NCBI RefSeq assembly: GCF_001263355.1
Contig: NZ_LGYO01000008.1
Span: forward strand, 130,632 to 194,631
Source: Acetobacterium bakii
GTDB taxonomy: Bacteria; Bacillota; Clostridia; Eubacteriales; Eubacteriaceae
Length of the DNA: 64,000 nucleotides
Direction: 5' to 3'
Below, piece by piece: positions 9,546-18,498 of this stretch; position 1 is the stretch's first letter; every line of letters starts with the position of its first letter. The translations under genes were made by a program, and so were the position numbers. Below the pieces are notes generated by a model. It was not told the DNA's origin, did no database searches, and saw only the letters and a list, made by a program, of their open reading frames with translations.

Positions 9546-12353
9546 ATGAAATACATCGATATTAAGGGTGCCAAAGAGCACAATTTAAAAAATATAAGTC
9601 TCAAAATACCACGGGAGCAGCTGGTGGTATTAACCGGACTCAGCGGGTCCGGTAAATCATCCCTGGCTTTTGACACCATCTATGCCGAAGGACAGCGCCG
9701 TTATGTGGAATCTCTTTCGTCATATGCCCGACAGTTTTTGGGCCAGACACAAAAACCCAACGTGGAAAGTATTGACGGGTTGTCCCCGGCGATTTCCATT
9801 GATCAGAAAACAACCAATCGCAATCCCAGATCTACCGTGGGAACCGTAACAGAAATCTATGATTATCTGCGTCTGCTTTATGCCCGGATTGGGATTCCCC
9901 ATTGCCCAAAGTGCGGGAAGCTGGTGCAATCCCAAACAGTGGATCAGATCGTCGATGTGGTATTGGCACTTCCGGAAAAAACCAAGTTTCAGATTTTATC
10001 TCCGGTGGTGAGAAGCGAAAAAGGTCAACATAAAAAGACCATTGATTTTATCAAAAAAGAAGGTTTTGTCCGGATCGTTGTGGATGGTGAACCCATGGAA
10101 GTTACCGATGACATCGAACTCGATAAAAATAAAAAGCACACCATTGATGTTGTTGTCGATCGGTTAGTCGCAAAGGCAGGGATTGGAAAGCGATTGACCG
10201 ATTCACTGGAAACTGCCCTGAAGATTTCAGGAGGAATGGTCATTACTGAAATCATCGGTGGAGAACGACAGCTGTTCAGCGAAAAGTTATCCTGTCCCGA
10301 CTGTGGCATTGCCATGGATGTATTGGAACCCCGAACATTTTCCTTTAATAACCCTTATGGAATGTGCCAGGAATGCCATGGGCTGGGTTTTCATCGTGAG
10401 ATTGACCCGGATCTGCTGATTCCTGATAAAAGCGTATCCATAACCGATGGTGCCATTAAATTCTTCGGATTAAAAAATGATTCCAAATATTATGTAAATC
10501 TGGTTCGGGCATTGGCCCAAGAGTATCGGTTTTCAATGAATGAGCCCCTTGAAAATGCCCCCCCGGAGTTTTTGAATGCACTTCTCTACGGTAGTGACAA
10601 GGTTCTGGAGATCGCTTATGAGGGTAAATTCTCGGGAACTTATTCCTCTACCTTTGAAGGTTTGATTAAGAACATGGAACGTCGTTACATCGAAACGGTG
10701 TCAGAACGGATGCGCAGCCTGATCGAGCGGTATATGTCCGAAATTCCATGTCCGAAATGCAAAGGCAAACGACTGAATCCAACAAGTCTGGCAGTGACTG
10801 TTCATGATAAGAATATCATTGAATTAACCGATCTGTCAGTGACTAACCTGACGGCTTTTTTTGCAGGATTAAAGCTTACACCCCGGGAAAAAACCATCGG
10901 TGAGGCTATTTTTATTGAAATTAATGCACGGCTTAATTTTTTACATAATGTGGGTCTGGATTATCTCACCCTGTCACGAAATTCCGGAACCTTGTCTGGC
11001 GGGGAATCTCAGCGTATTCGCCTGGCAACTCAAATTGGTTCAGGGTTAGTTGGGGTTTTATATGTTCTCGATGAACCCAGCATCGGTCTGCATCAACGAG
11101 ACAATCAAAAACTGCTGGGAACCCTCCGACGACTCACTGATTTGGGGAATACTTTAATTGTGGTCGAACATGACCAGGAAACCATGGAAGAAGCGGATCA
11201 TATTGTTGACATTGGCCCTGGTCCGGGAGTCCATGGTGGGGAATTGGTTGCCCAGGGCACCATGGCCGAAATTATGGCAGTTCCAGAATCCATTACCGGT
11301 CAGTATCTCAGCGGAAAAAAGAAAATCCTCATTCCGAAAACCCGGCGGGCAGGAAATAATGGTTTTTTAAAAGTTAAAGGTGCCAGAGAAAATAATTTAA
11401 AAAACATCAATGTGGATTTTCCCATTGGAAAATTTACCTGTGTTACAGGTGTTTCCGGTTCTGGAAAAAGCACCCTAGTAAATGAAATTTTATATAAGGG
11501 AATTTCCCAAAAACTTTATCATAGTTATAAAAAACCTGGTAAATACAAAAGCATCGAAGGGGTTGAGGCAATTGATAAGGTTATTGACATCGATCAATCA
11601 CCCATTGGCAGAACCCCAAGGTCAAATCCTGCTACTTACACCGGCGTTTTTGATTTGATCCGGGATATTTTTGCAAAAACTCCGGAAGCAAAAACCCGGG
11701 GTTATCAAAAGGGCCGATTCAGTTTTAATGTGAAGGGCGGGCGTTGTGAAAAATGCAGCGGGGATGGCATTCTGAAAATTGAAATGCATTTTCTCCCGGA
11801 TGTGTATGTTCCCTGTGAGGTTTGTGAAGGGAAACGTTATAACCGAGAAACATTGGAAGTAAAATATAAAGGGAAAAATGTTGCGGATGTTTTAGAAATG
11901 ACGGTTGAAGAAGCACTGGAATTTTTTGAAAATATTCCTAAAATCAAGGATAAGCTTCAAACCCTGTATGATGTGGGTTTGAGTTATGTAAAACTTGGTC
12001 AGCCTTCTACTCAATTATCCGGTGGCGAGGCCCAGCGGATCAAGCTGGCAACGGAATTAAGCAAACGTAATACCGGAAAAACCCTGTATATTTTGGATGA
12101 ACCCACCACCGGTCTTCACATGGCCGATGTAGATCGCCTGATCACCGTCCTTCAGCGTTTGGCTGATAGCGGAAGCACTGTGGTAGTTATTGAACATCAG
12201 TTGGATATGATTAAGGTGGCTGATTACGTTATTGATTTGGGTCCGGAAGGTGGTGAAGGCGGGGGCAGCATTGTCGCCGTTGGAACGCCGGAAGAAATTG
12301 CGGAAATCCCGGAATCCTATACCGGGCAGTATTTAAAAAAGATATTAGCATAA
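9546..12353 (+). CDS. uvrA: Excinuclease ABC subunit A
   Basis: DNA-damage recognition ATPase of nucleotide excision repair, 935 aa, typical length. It has two ABC modules: Walker [10 protein letters not shown] (~31) and GVSGSGKST (~636), signatures LSGGESQR (~485) and LSGGEAQR (~825). Cys-rich zinc motifs ([29 protein letters not shown]) are intact. An AAGGAG ribosome site precedes the ATG. It is co-transcribed with uvrB and ends in a terminator. Confidence 0.98.
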   Translation: MKYIDIKGAKEHNLKNISLKIPREQLVVLTGLSGSGKSSLAFDTIYAEGQRRYVESLSSYARQFLGQTQKPNVESIDGLSPAISIDQKTTNRNPRSTVGTVTEIYDYLRLLYARIGIPHCPKCGKLVQSQTVDQIVDVVLALPEKTKFQILSPVVRSEKGQHKKTIDFIKKEGFVRIVVDGEPMEVTDDIELDKNKKHTIDVVVDRLVAKAGIGKRLTDSLETALKISGGMVITEIIGGERQLFSEKLSCPDCGIAMDVLEPRTFSFNNPYGMCQECHGLGFHREIDPDLLIPDKSVSITDGAIKFFGLKNDSKYYVNLVRALAQEYRFSMNEPLENAPPEFLNALLYGSDKVLEIAYEGKFSGTYSSTFEGLIKNMERRYIETVSERMRSLIERYMSEIPCPKCKGKRLNPTSLAVTVHDKNIIELTDLSVTNLTAFFAGLKLTPREKTIGEAIFIEINARLNFLHNVGLDYLTLSRNSGTLSGGESQRIRLATQIGSGLVGVLYVLDEPSIGLHQRDNQKLLGTLRRLTDLGNTLIVVEHDQETMEEADHIVDIGPGPGVHGGELVAQGTMAEIMAVPESITGQYLSGKKKILIPKTRRAGNNGFLKVKGARENNLKNINVDFPIGKFTCVTGVSGSGKSTLVNEILYKGISQKLYHSYKKPGKYKSIEGVEAIDKVIDIDQSPIGRTPRSNPATYTGVFDLIRDIFAKTPEAKTRGYQKGRFSFNVKGGRCEKCSGDGILKIEMHFLPDVYVPCEVCEGKRYNRETLEVKYKGKNVADVLEMTVEEALEFFENIPKIKDKLQTLYDVGLSYVKLGQPSTQLSGGEAQRIKLATELSKRNTGKTLYILDEPTTGLHMADVDRLITVLQRLADSGSTVVVIEHQLDMIKVADYVIDLGPEGGEGGGSIVAVGTPEEIAEIPESYTGQYLKKILA

Positions 12354-12363
12354 CATAATAAAT

Positions 12364-12409
12364 TAAAGAAACACAAAGAATTAAATGATTCTTTTGGGTT
12401 TCTTTTTTA
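12364..12409 (+). terminator. uvrBA terminator
   Basis: Imperfect stem AAGAAACACAAAGAAT / ATTCTTTTGGGTTTCTT with T-rich tail. Confidence 0.8.
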
Positions 12410-12452
12410 TTTTCAGAAAACCCAGATTGAAATGAATATTTTAAAAATCTAA

Positions 12453-12481
12453 TTGACAATGATTTTCAATTAAAGTATAAT
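12453..12481 (+). promoter_or_regulatory. feo promoter with overlapping Fur-box-like operator
   Basis: TTGACA at 12453-12458, 17-base spacer and TATAAT at 12476-12481. The spacer carries a match to the Fur consensus: GACAATGATTTTCAATTA at 12455-12472, against GATAATGATAATCATTA. Its place between -35 and -10 fits iron-dependent repression of feoAB. The promoter is seen directly; Fur binding is inferred. Confidence 0.8.
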
Positions 12482-12567
12482 AAGACTAACAAATAGAACA
12501 GAAAATGCATTGAGAAATAAAAATACAGAGATGTAGATTGAATAATAGAGAAAAGAAGGTGCGAGTA

Positions 12568-12789
12568 ATGTTCACTTTAAAAGATTTAAGACCTGGTCAA
12601 AAAGCTTGCGTTGATTCAATTATGGTAGAAGGCATCATGCGACGTAAACTCATGGACATGGGTGTTACACCCGGAGTTGAAATTGAAGTTAACAAAACAG
12701 CACCCTTTGGAGATCCAATCGAAGTGAAACTCAGAGGATATGCCTTGAGTCTCAGAAAAAAAGATGCGCAGAATATTATTATGATTTAA
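12568..12789 (+). CDS. feoA: Ferrous iron transport protein A
   Basis: Small cytoplasmic SH3-like protein, 73 aa, that works with FeoB in Fe(II) uptake. The chosen ATG (MFTLKDLRPGQ) has AGAAGG upstream; a longer in-frame TTG start at 12538 lacks one. The family motifs RRKLMDMGVTPG and DPIEVKLRGYALSLR are present. First gene of the feo operon behind the Fur-box-like promoter. Confidence 0.93.
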   Translation: MFTLKDLRPGQKACVDSIMVEGIMRRKLMDMGVTPGVEIEVNKTAPFGDPIEVKLRGYALSLRKKDAQNIIMI

Positions 12790-12798
12790 TAAGTTTCA

Positions 12799-12829
12799 AA
12801 CTAAACCACCTTTGTAAGGTGGTTTAGTT
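12799..12829 (+). promoter_or_regulatory. Hairpin between feoA and feoB
   Basis: Strong stem AACTAAACCACC / GGTGGTTTAGTT with a short loop but no U-tract afterwards. It more likely adjusts mRNA stability or feoA:feoB ratio than stops transcription. Confidence 0.55.
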
Positions 12830-12877
12830 CTCTAAAAAATAAAAGTTCAGTTAAAGACTCCGGGAATGAGGAAACGT

Positions 12878-14899
12878 ATGAAATACACAGTAGCATTGGT
12901 GGGAAACCCTAACTCAGGAAAAACTACTTTATTTAATAGCTTGACTGGCAGCAATCTATATGTTGGAAACTGGCCAGGTGTGACCGTTGAAAAAAAAGAG
13001 GGCGATGTAAAAAACACAACGGAAAATATTACCCTGGTTGATCTTCCGGGAATTTATTCATTGGCACCTTACTCGATGGATGAAATTGTTTCTCGAAATT
13101 ATTTATTGGATGATTCTCCGGATCTCATCGTTAATATTATTGATGCCTCGAATATCGAGCGAAATCTTTATCTCAGTACCCAGCTGATGGAGCTGGATTG
13201 TCCCATCATTGGGGTGCTTAATATGATGGACGTGGTCGAAAAAAAAGGAATTTCACTAGATACCGAGTCTTTGGAAAAATCCTTTGGATTTCCCTTTATA
13301 AAAATATCCGCCCAAAGGGAAACCGGCATTGATGAATTGATTCAAATGATTACAAAAAATGTCAAGAAAAAAGAAAAACGACAGATGCCGAGAATTTTTC
13401 CTTTGGAAATCACTACGGTTCTGCAGGAATTTGATGCGTTGATCCAAAAACAGCATCCGGATGTGTTGTCTAATTATCCAATGGCATTTCGAAGCGTCAA
13501 ACTGATTGAAAAAGACGAAGAGGTCCTTGGAAAAATCTCTAAAAGTACTGACTTATTGGAAGATATCAACCGAACCCGAAAAAAAATTGAAACTATATCT
13601 GGGCATGATGTGGACAGCGCCATCGCTGATTATCGGTATCGTTTTATTACCAAAAGTGTAAAAAATGCTACAAAAATAGTTCGGGAAAACACCGATCATT
13701 TTCAGGAAAAACTGGATAAGGTTTTAATGAATCGTTTTGCCGCCCTGCCGATCTTTTTTCTGTTTATGTTTATTATTTACTATGTTTCCATTACCCTGGT
13801 TGGGGAATTAACCGTTGGTGGCATTACATGGTTCATCAATGATATTCTTATTGTTAATGTTACAAGCGTATTAGGAAACTTAGGCGCTGAGCAATGGCTT
13901 ATTGCGATGATTACCGACGGTGTAATCACCGGTGTTGGGGCGGTTTTAACCTTCGTCCCTCAGTTGGTAGTGCTTTTTATTTTTATCTCAATATTGGAAG
14001 ATAGCGGCTATATGGCAAGGGTTGCTTTTATGATGGACCGTGTCTTCAGGCGGTTTGGACTTTCCGGAAAATCCTTTATCCCTATGGTTGTGGGCCTGGG
14101 CTGCTCGGTTCCGGGAATTATGGCAACTCGGACCCTGGAAAATGAACGGGAGCGCAAACTCACGGCAGTGTTAACCCCCTTTATTTCATGTGGTGCAAAA
14201 ATGCCGATTTACGTGCTGATGGCTTCGGTATTTTTTCAGACAAATCAGACATTGCTTGTTTTTTCACTCTATATAACCAGTCTTGTGGTGGTTTTCGTTT
14301 CGGGATTCATCCTCTCAAAAACATGGTTTAAGGGCGCGGATTCCGGATATCTTTTAGAGATTCCACCGTTACGTGTGCCAAAACTAAAAAATACCTTTAC
14401 CCAGGTGTGGCAGCGGATCAAAGAGTTTCTGGTCCGGGCAGGTACCATTATTTTTGCAGCGTCAGTCGTTTTGTGGTTTTTGCAAAGTTATACATTGGGT
14501 TTACAGCCAGTTGAATCTGCGGATCAAAGTATGCTGGCTTCCTTTGGAATGATCATTGCCCCAATTTTTGTACCGCTTGGTTTTGGAAACTGGGTCGCTT
14601 CGGTGGCTTTACTCACAGGGATTGCCGCCAAAGAAATGATTATCAGTACCATGAGTGTATTGTTATCCGGTACGGAGGGTGGTTTTACCATGGCATTAAG
14701 CCAGGTCTTCACACCAGTATCGGCTTACAGCTTTGTCATATTCGTGCTTTTGGCATCCCCCTGTATGGCTGCCATTGCCACAATGAAGAAAGAATTGGGA
14801 AACTGGAAGGATTTTATCTTTGCCCTGGCATATCAGCTTGGATTGGCTTATTTTGTAGCCCTGATTATCTATCAGGTGGGAAGCCGGATCTTTGGATAA
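12878..14899 (+). CDS. feoB: Ferrous iron transporter FeoB
   Basis: GTP-dependent inner-membrane Fe(II) transporter, 673 aa. The ATG at 12878 has GAGG six bases before it; the in-frame ATG at 12866 has no site. The N-terminal G domain shows G1 GNPNSGKT (~9), G2 NWPGVTVE, G3 DLPGIYSL and G4 NMMD. A helical regulatory domain (~170-265) leads to two Gate domains with conserved cysteines (GLGCSVPG, ISCGAKMP). It sits between feoA and the Cys-rich FeoB-associated peptide, the usual Bacillota/Bacteroidota order. Confidence 0.97.
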   Translation: MKYTVALVGNPNSGKTTLFNSLTGSNLYVGNWPGVTVEKKEGDVKNTTENITLVDLPGIYSLAPYSMDEIVSRNYLLDDSPDLIVNIIDASNIERNLYLSTQLMELDCPIIGVLNMMDVVEKKGISLDTESLEKSFGFPFIKISAQRETGIDELIQMITKNVKKKEKRQMPRIFPLEITTVLQEFDALIQKQHPDVLSNYPMAFRSVKLIEKDEEVLGKISKSTDLLEDINRTRKKIETISGHDVDSAIADYRYRFITKSVKNATKIVRENTDHFQEKLDKVLMNRFAALPIFFLFMFIIYYVSITLVGELTVGGITWFINDILIVNVTSVLGNLGAEQWLIAMITDGVITGVGAVLTFVPQLVVLFIFISILEDSGYMARVAFMMDRVFRRFGLSGKSFIPMVVGLGCSVPGIMATRTLENERERKLTAVLTPFISCGAKMPIYVLMASVFFQTNQTLLVFSLYITSLVVVFVSGFILSKTWFKGADSGYLLEIPPLRVPKLKNTFTQVWQRIKEFLVRAGTIIFAASVVLWFLQSYTLGLQPVESADQSMLASFGMIIAPIFVPLGFGNWVASVALLTGIAAKEMIISTMSVLLSGTEGGFTMALSQVFTPVSAYSFVIFVLLASPCMAAIATMKKELGNWKDFIFALAYQLGLAYFVALIIYQVGSRIFG

Positions 14900-14938
14900 C
14901 CAAGCCTGAGCAAGTTATAATGGAAAGAAGGAATATGG

Positions 14939-15118
14939 ATGATTACATGGATATTGGCAGGACTGATTATCGGTGCCGCCGCCTATATTATTTATAAAAA
15001 GATTAAGAAAATAAAATCAGGAGATTTTTCCTGTGAAGGTTGCAAGGGCAGCGGCAGTTGCTCCGGCTGTAGCAACGAGTGTAAAACCCAAGCGGAGCCC
15101 CCCAAAGAGCTTAAATAG
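14939..15118 (+). CDS. FeoB-associated Cys-rich membrane protein
   Basis: A 59-residue protein starting MITWILAGLIIGAAAYIIYK: one N-terminal membrane helix, a Lys-rich stretch, then five cysteines in a Gly/Ser-rich tail (CEGCKGSGSCSGCSNEC). This is the hallmark of the small FeoB-associated family often encoded after feoB. The AAGGA site upstream and the position 39 bases after feoB support translation. Its role is unproven; metal handling or electron transfer next to FeoB is a guess. Confidence 0.88.
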   Translation: MITWILAGLIIGAAAYIIYKKIKKIKSGDFSCEGCKGSGSCSGCSNECKTQAEPPKELK

Positions 15119-15120
15119 GC

Positions 15121-15163
15121 AATCAAAGAAGCAACCAGCAAAATGCTGGCTGCTTCTTTGATT
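15121..15163 (+). terminator. feo operon stem-loop (no U-tract, repeat follows)
   Basis: Strong hairpin of 19-base arms (start AATCAAAGAAGCAACCAGC, loop AAAAT). Unlike the other terminators it is not followed by T residues; repeat copy A begins at once. This matches the displaced-U-tract pattern at the other repeat loci. Confidence 0.75.
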
Positions 15164-15305
15164 GTAGACACATAATAAAAGGAAGTTCTGGGGACAATGG
15201 TAACATTTTAGTTGTTGGCATCATGGCGATCAGTCCTTAGCCTGTCCGATCATGCAGCAGGTAACGATTTACCATTGTCCCCGGGACGGGTTTGTTTACA
15301 GTCTC
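15160..15305 (+). repeat. Palindromic element copy A
   Basis: Forward copy, core 15184-15287. It has GGGGACAATGGTAACAT at the left and ATTTACCATTGTCCCCGGGAC at the right, an ATTGTAGACA-like left end and a right end TTTGTTTACAGTCTC whose complement matches the left end of copy C. Some inner pairs are decayed. It is in tandem with copy B. Confidence 0.85.
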
Positions 15306-15330
15306 AAGTGGTGGTAAAATAGTAACGTAA

Positions 15331-15430
15331 GTCCTGGGGACAATCGTAACATCAGTTGTCGGCATCATGGCGAACAGGCATCGCCTGTCCGATCATGCAG
15401 CCGACAACGATTTACCATTGTCCCCAGGAC
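15331..15430 (+). repeat. Palindromic element copy B
   Basis: Well-preserved forward core, 26 bases after the end of copy A. The inner stem is GTTGTCGGC / GCCGACAAC and the apical stem is ACAGGC / GCCTGT. The right terminal repeat is poorly kept and merges into the csp terminator region. Confidence 0.88.
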
Positions 15431-15463
15431 GGTTTTGATTCAATTTGTTGGTAAATAGGCAAT

Positions 15464-15496
15464 AAAAAAAGCCCGGATAAAAATCCGGGCTTTTTT
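15464..15496. terminator. Bidirectional terminator after csp
   Basis: GCCCGGAT / ATCCGGGC stem with A7 on one side and T6 on the other. It would end csp transcription on the minus strand and anything reading through from feo. Confidence 0.88.
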
Positions 15497-15510
15497 AAAT
15501 ACTTATGGAA

Positions 15511-15711
15511 CTATGCAATAAAAACGTTAGTAGCTTGTAAGCCACGGTCAGTTTTTTCTGTGTCAAAAGTAACACGTTGTCCTTCTACAAGGTTTTTACG
15601 ACCATCAGCGATAATTGCTGAGAAATGTACAAATACATCTTCGCCGCCATCAATTGAAATAAAACCAAAACCTTTTTCTTCGTTAAACCATTTAACTGTA
15701 CCATTATTCAT
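15511..15711 (-). CDS. Cold-shock domain RNA chaperone
   Basis: 66-aa CspA-family protein that binds single-stranded RNA and DNA. RNP1 (KGFGFI) and RNP2 (VFVHF) are both present and the length is standard. The gene is minus-strand with a good AGGAGGTACC ribosome site, a canonical promoter about 130 bases upstream and a strong leader hairpin, as expected for cold-inducible csp genes. Confidence 0.97.
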   Translation of the reverse strand: MNNGTVKWFNEEKGFGFISIDGGEDVFVHFSAIIADGRKNLVEGQRVTFDTEKTDRGLQATNVFIA

Positions 15712-15759
15712 TTTGGTACCTCCTGTTTTCTAAAATTAATCTTGATGCAAAAACAAAAA

Positions 15760-15810
15760 CACATATTTTTGTAAATCATTTAAACCGCAAATGACTTACA
15801 AAAATATGTG
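15760..15810 (-). promoter_or_regulatory. Leader hairpin of the csp mRNA
   Basis: Inverted repeat in the 5' untranslated region: 16-base arms (CACATATTTTTGTAA...) plus an inner ATCATTT / AAATGA segment around a short loop. It lies about 50 bases before the start codon. A temperature-sensitive or stability structure is likely by analogy with cspA; not shown here. Confidence 0.65.
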
Positions 15811-15841
15811 AAATCAATAAATACACTTTAATCTACTTCCA

Positions 15842-15870
15842 ATATTACAGCAAAATGTGTTGTTTGTCAA
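15842..15870 (-). promoter_or_regulatory. csp promoter
   Basis: On the minus strand TTGACA (complement at 15865-15870), 17-base spacer, TAATAT (complement at 15842-15847). Gives a leader of roughly 120 bases. Confidence 0.82.
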
Positions 15871-15948
15871 ATGTTTTAATAAAAAAGAAATTTTCATTAA
15901 GAAACATAACTTAAAAAGCATGAGTTTCTTTAAAGTGAAATTGCTTTG

Positions 15949-15982
15949 AAAAAATGACTCCCAGATTTCTACGGGAGCCATC
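15949..15982 (-). terminator. Terminator of the 82-aa gene
   Basis: On the minus strand, stem ATGGCTCCC / GGGAGTCAT followed by TTTTTT, about 40 bases after the stop codon of the gene at 16021-16269. Confidence 0.75.
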
Positions 15983-16020
15983 ACAAGTACAATGAAGAGA
16001 ATCAAAGATGTAATCAAGAT

Positions 16021-16269
16021 TTATATGATACAATATTTATTAAAGTCAATGGATTCATACTTGCGTTTTAAAAGTTCCTTTGCTTCAATGATCACTTCTT
16101 TTTCTGAAATAGGAAGTCGGATCTCTCGGATCTCGATGATTTTAAAAGGATTATTTTTTATGGTTTTCGTGAGGGTATAGCCGCCATAAATTTTTGGAAC
16201 AATTTTAACTTCAAAATTGCCGATGGTAATAATGGTGTTTGGGCCGTCAATTGTTGTTTTTTCAAACAT
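16021..16269 (-). CDS. Small protein of unknown function (82 aa)
   Basis: I do not recognise this protein. It starts MFEKTTIDGPNTIITIGNFE, is rich in Ile, Lys and Glu, and has no signal peptide, membrane helix or cysteine cluster. The first half looks like beta strands and the second like a charged helix (ISEKEVIIEAKELLKRKYE). It has a good AAGGAAG ribosome site, its own terminator and a long structured leader with a promoter, so it is very likely a real single-gene unit. Confidence 0.7.
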   Translation of the reverse strand: MFEKTTIDGPNTIITIGNFEVKIVPKIYGGYTLTKTIKNNPFKIIEIREIRLPISEKEVIIEAKELLKRKYESIDFNKYCII

Positions 16270-16299
16270 GTTAACACTTCCTTTCTTTATGAATAGTTA

Positions 16300-16527
16300 G
16301 TAATGGACAGTGGCCAGAATAAAGGTGACAAAAGGCGACCGGGTGGCGTGGAAGCAAGGCTTCTTTTCACGTCAATCTTCGTAAACACTTCTTTGGTCCA
16401 ACCCAATTGCTTGGATATTGGTGGGGGCACAAGGAAACAATTGGTGTAGTACAATTCGTTTACATATCATCGAGTCTGAGGTGATGACGGGTCCACAGCG
16501 ATCAAATATTGTTTAAATAAAAATTAT
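16300..16527 (-). ncRNA. Structured leader or small RNA of unknown class
   Basis: About 230 bases between a minus-strand TATAAT (complement at 16534-16539) and the 82-aa gene. Nested inverted repeats include GTAAAC / GTTTAC (16381-16386 and 16458-16463) enclosing CCAATTG / CAATTGG, a side hairpin GAAGC AAG GCTTC (16351-16363), and outer pairs CGTCA / TGACG and GACC / GGTC. The layout resembles a branched structured RNA. It fits no riboswitch consensus I know; the strand is inferred from the promoter. Confidence 0.45.
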
Positions 16528-16580
16528 ATTTGTATTATACCAAAAGGAACAAAGGAATAAACATAAAGTTTCAAAAAAAA

Positions 16581-16586
16581 TATAAT
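16581..16586 (+). promoter_or_regulatory. Probable uvrC -10 element
   Basis: TATAAT 38 bases before uvrC, in A-rich DNA; no convincing -35. Confidence 0.4.
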
Positions 16587-16623
16587 CTTAAGGGTTCGAG
16601 TAATTGTTCTATGGAGAAAAAAC

Positions 16624-18450
16624 ATGTATGATAAAAATAAATTAAGAGATTTGCCCCAAAGTCCTGGGGTTTATTTGATGAAAAATCTTCAGGGCGTCAT
16701 CATTTACGTCGGTAAAGCCATTAATCTGCGTAATCGGGTACGTCAATACTTTCATTCCGCGTCAAACCTTACCCCAAAGACTGTGGTTTTAGTTTCGCAT
16801 ATTGAGACAATCGAAACCATTGTTACAGATTCTGAGATGGAAGCCCTTATTCTTGAATGCCTCCTCATAAAAAATCATCGTCCCCAGTATAATATTCTTT
16901 TAAAAGATGATAAAAACTACCCATGGATAAAAGTAACATTAAATGAAGAATACCCTCGGATTATGATGACCCGTGAACATAAAAAGGATAAAAGTAAATA
17001 TTTTGGTCCTTTTACCAGTGGTTTCGCTGTGAAAAATACCATTGAAGCTATTTTGAAAATATACCCACTAAGAACCTGTAATCGGCATGTGTCTTATGGG
17101 AAAAAAATAGGACGTCCTTGCTTGAATTATCATATTGGTCAATGTCAGGCACCCTGTCAGGGAAATGTTTCGACAGAAAAATATGCCAAGGAAATTGATG
17201 AGGTTTTGGATGTTCTCAATGGCCGGCATTCGGATTTAATTAAAAAACTCCGGGAAAAAATGCAACTAGCGGCCGTAAGTCAGGATTATGAGGAAGCCGC
17301 TAAACTCAGAGATCAAATTTCAGGGATTGAACACATTGTTGAAAAACAAAAAATTATTTCAACCTCAGAGCAGGATCAGGATTTTATTGCATTGGCTCAG
17401 GAAGGCGATCTTGGTTGCGTTCAGGTTTTTCATGTTCGGGAAGGCAAACTCTTGGGTCGGGACCATTTTTTCATGGAAGGAATTACCGAAGTCGAAATTC
17501 CGGAAATTATGGAAAATTTTGTTAAACAGTATTATGCGAGTTGCGGATATATTCCCAGTGAAATCCTTTTAGAAGAGACCATGACGGATGCAGAAACCAT
17601 CAGTCGATGGCTCAGTCAAATAGGTGGTAAAAAAGTTGAGATTCTTACGCCCCAGCGCGGGCATAAATTTAAAATGCTGGAAATGGTTGGAGAAAATGCC
17701 GATCTTGCTTTAAAACAACGGCTTCTGGAAAGACGCCAAAAGGAAGAACAATCTAAAAGTCGACTCCATGTGCTGGGCGACCTATTAGCTTTGGATACAA
17801 TACCCCGACGGATTGAGGCCTTCGATATTTCAAATATCAGCGGCACAAACAATGTCGGCGGCATGGTTGTTTTTACCGATGGAAAAGTAAATCGAAAAGC
17901 CTGCCGGCGTTTTAAAATTAAAAGTGTTGAAGGACAAAACGATTATGCAAGTATGCAGGAAATGGTTTTTAGGCGACTTGAGCGAGCTATGAAAAGCGAT
18001 GAAAAAAATACTTTTTTGCCTTTGCCTGAAGTGATTATGGTGGATGGCGGCAGTGGCCATGTGTCAGCCATTGAAAGCATTGTTTCCCTTTATCCGGTAA
18101 ATATCGCCGTTTGCGGATTGGTGAAAGATGATCGTCATCGACTCCGGGGGCTTTATTTCAAAGGGGAAGAATACCCTTTGAAAAAAGCCACACCCTTAGG
18201 AATATTTTTATATGAAATATCAGAAGAAGTCCATCGTTACACATTAGGCTATCATCAAATCCTCCGGAAAAAAGAAATGCTCGCATCCAGCCTGGAAGAT
18301 ATTCCCGGGGTTGGGAAAAAACGTCGGGAAGTGTTGATGAAACATTTTGGACGGCTTGAGAATATAAAAGATGCAAAAATAGAAGATCTTATGAAGCTGC
18401 CGGGGATGAGTGATAAAACGGCCAGGGCAATTTATGATCATTTTAATTAA
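16624..18450 (+). CDS. uvrC: Excinuclease ABC subunit C
   Basis: Dual-incision nuclease of nucleotide excision repair, 608 aa. The GIY-YIG domain (GVYLMKN...IIYVGKA, ~14-35) makes the 3' cut. A UVR motif (YEEAAKLRDQI, ~222) binds UvrB, an RNase-H-like domain (~380-520; EAFDISNISGTN and VDGGSGH) makes the 5' cut, and a C-terminal tandem helix-hairpin-helix (IPGVGKKRRE, LPGMSDKTAR) binds DNA. It is separated from uvrBA but next to hprK, a common Clostridia arrangement. Confidence 0.97.
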   Translation: MYDKNKLRDLPQSPGVYLMKNLQGVIIYVGKAINLRNRVRQYFHSASNLTPKTVVLVSHIETIETIVTDSEMEALILECLLIKNHRPQYNILLKDDKNYPWIKVTLNEEYPRIMMTREHKKDKSKYFGPFTSGFAVKNTIEAILKIYPLRTCNRHVSYGKKIGRPCLNYHIGQCQAPCQGNVSTEKYAKEIDEVLDVLNGRHSDLIKKLREKMQLAAVSQDYEEAAKLRDQISGIEHIVEKQKIISTSEQDQDFIALAQEGDLGCVQVFHVREGKLLGRDHFFMEGITEVEIPEIMENFVKQYYASCGYIPSEILLEETMTDAETISRWLSQIGGKKVEILTPQRGHKFKMLEMVGENADLALKQRLLERRQKEEQSKSRLHVLGDLLALDTIPRRIEAFDISNISGTNNVGGMVVFTDGKVNRKACRRFKIKSVEGQNDYASMQEMVFRRLERAMKSDEKNTFLPLPEVIMVDGGSGHVSAIESIVSLYPVNIAVCGLVKDDRHRLRGLYFKGEEYPLKKATPLGIFLYEISEEVHRYTLGYHQILRKKEMLASSLEDIPGVGKKRREVLMKHFGRLENIKDAKIEDLMKLPGMSDKTARAIYDHFN

Positions 18451-18498
18451 GAATCACTGAAAAAACTTTTAAAAATCAAAACTTTGAGGTAGAATAAT

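Noticed and set aside
12538-12567. Longer FeoA start at an in-frame TTG
   Set aside because: No ribosome site, and the family start matches MFTLKDLRPGQ at 12568.
15814-16017. Minus-strand 67-codon frame between csp and the 82-aa gene
   Set aside because: It overlaps the terminator and the csp promoter, has low-complexity Phe/Leu content and no good ribosome site.
16300-16527. Cobalamin riboswitch, SRP RNA, tmRNA or 6S RNA at this locus
   Set aside because: Short matches such as GCCACTG and GGAAGCA occur, but the surrounding consensus is missing for each. 6S RNA could not be excluded, so the region is reported as unclassified.
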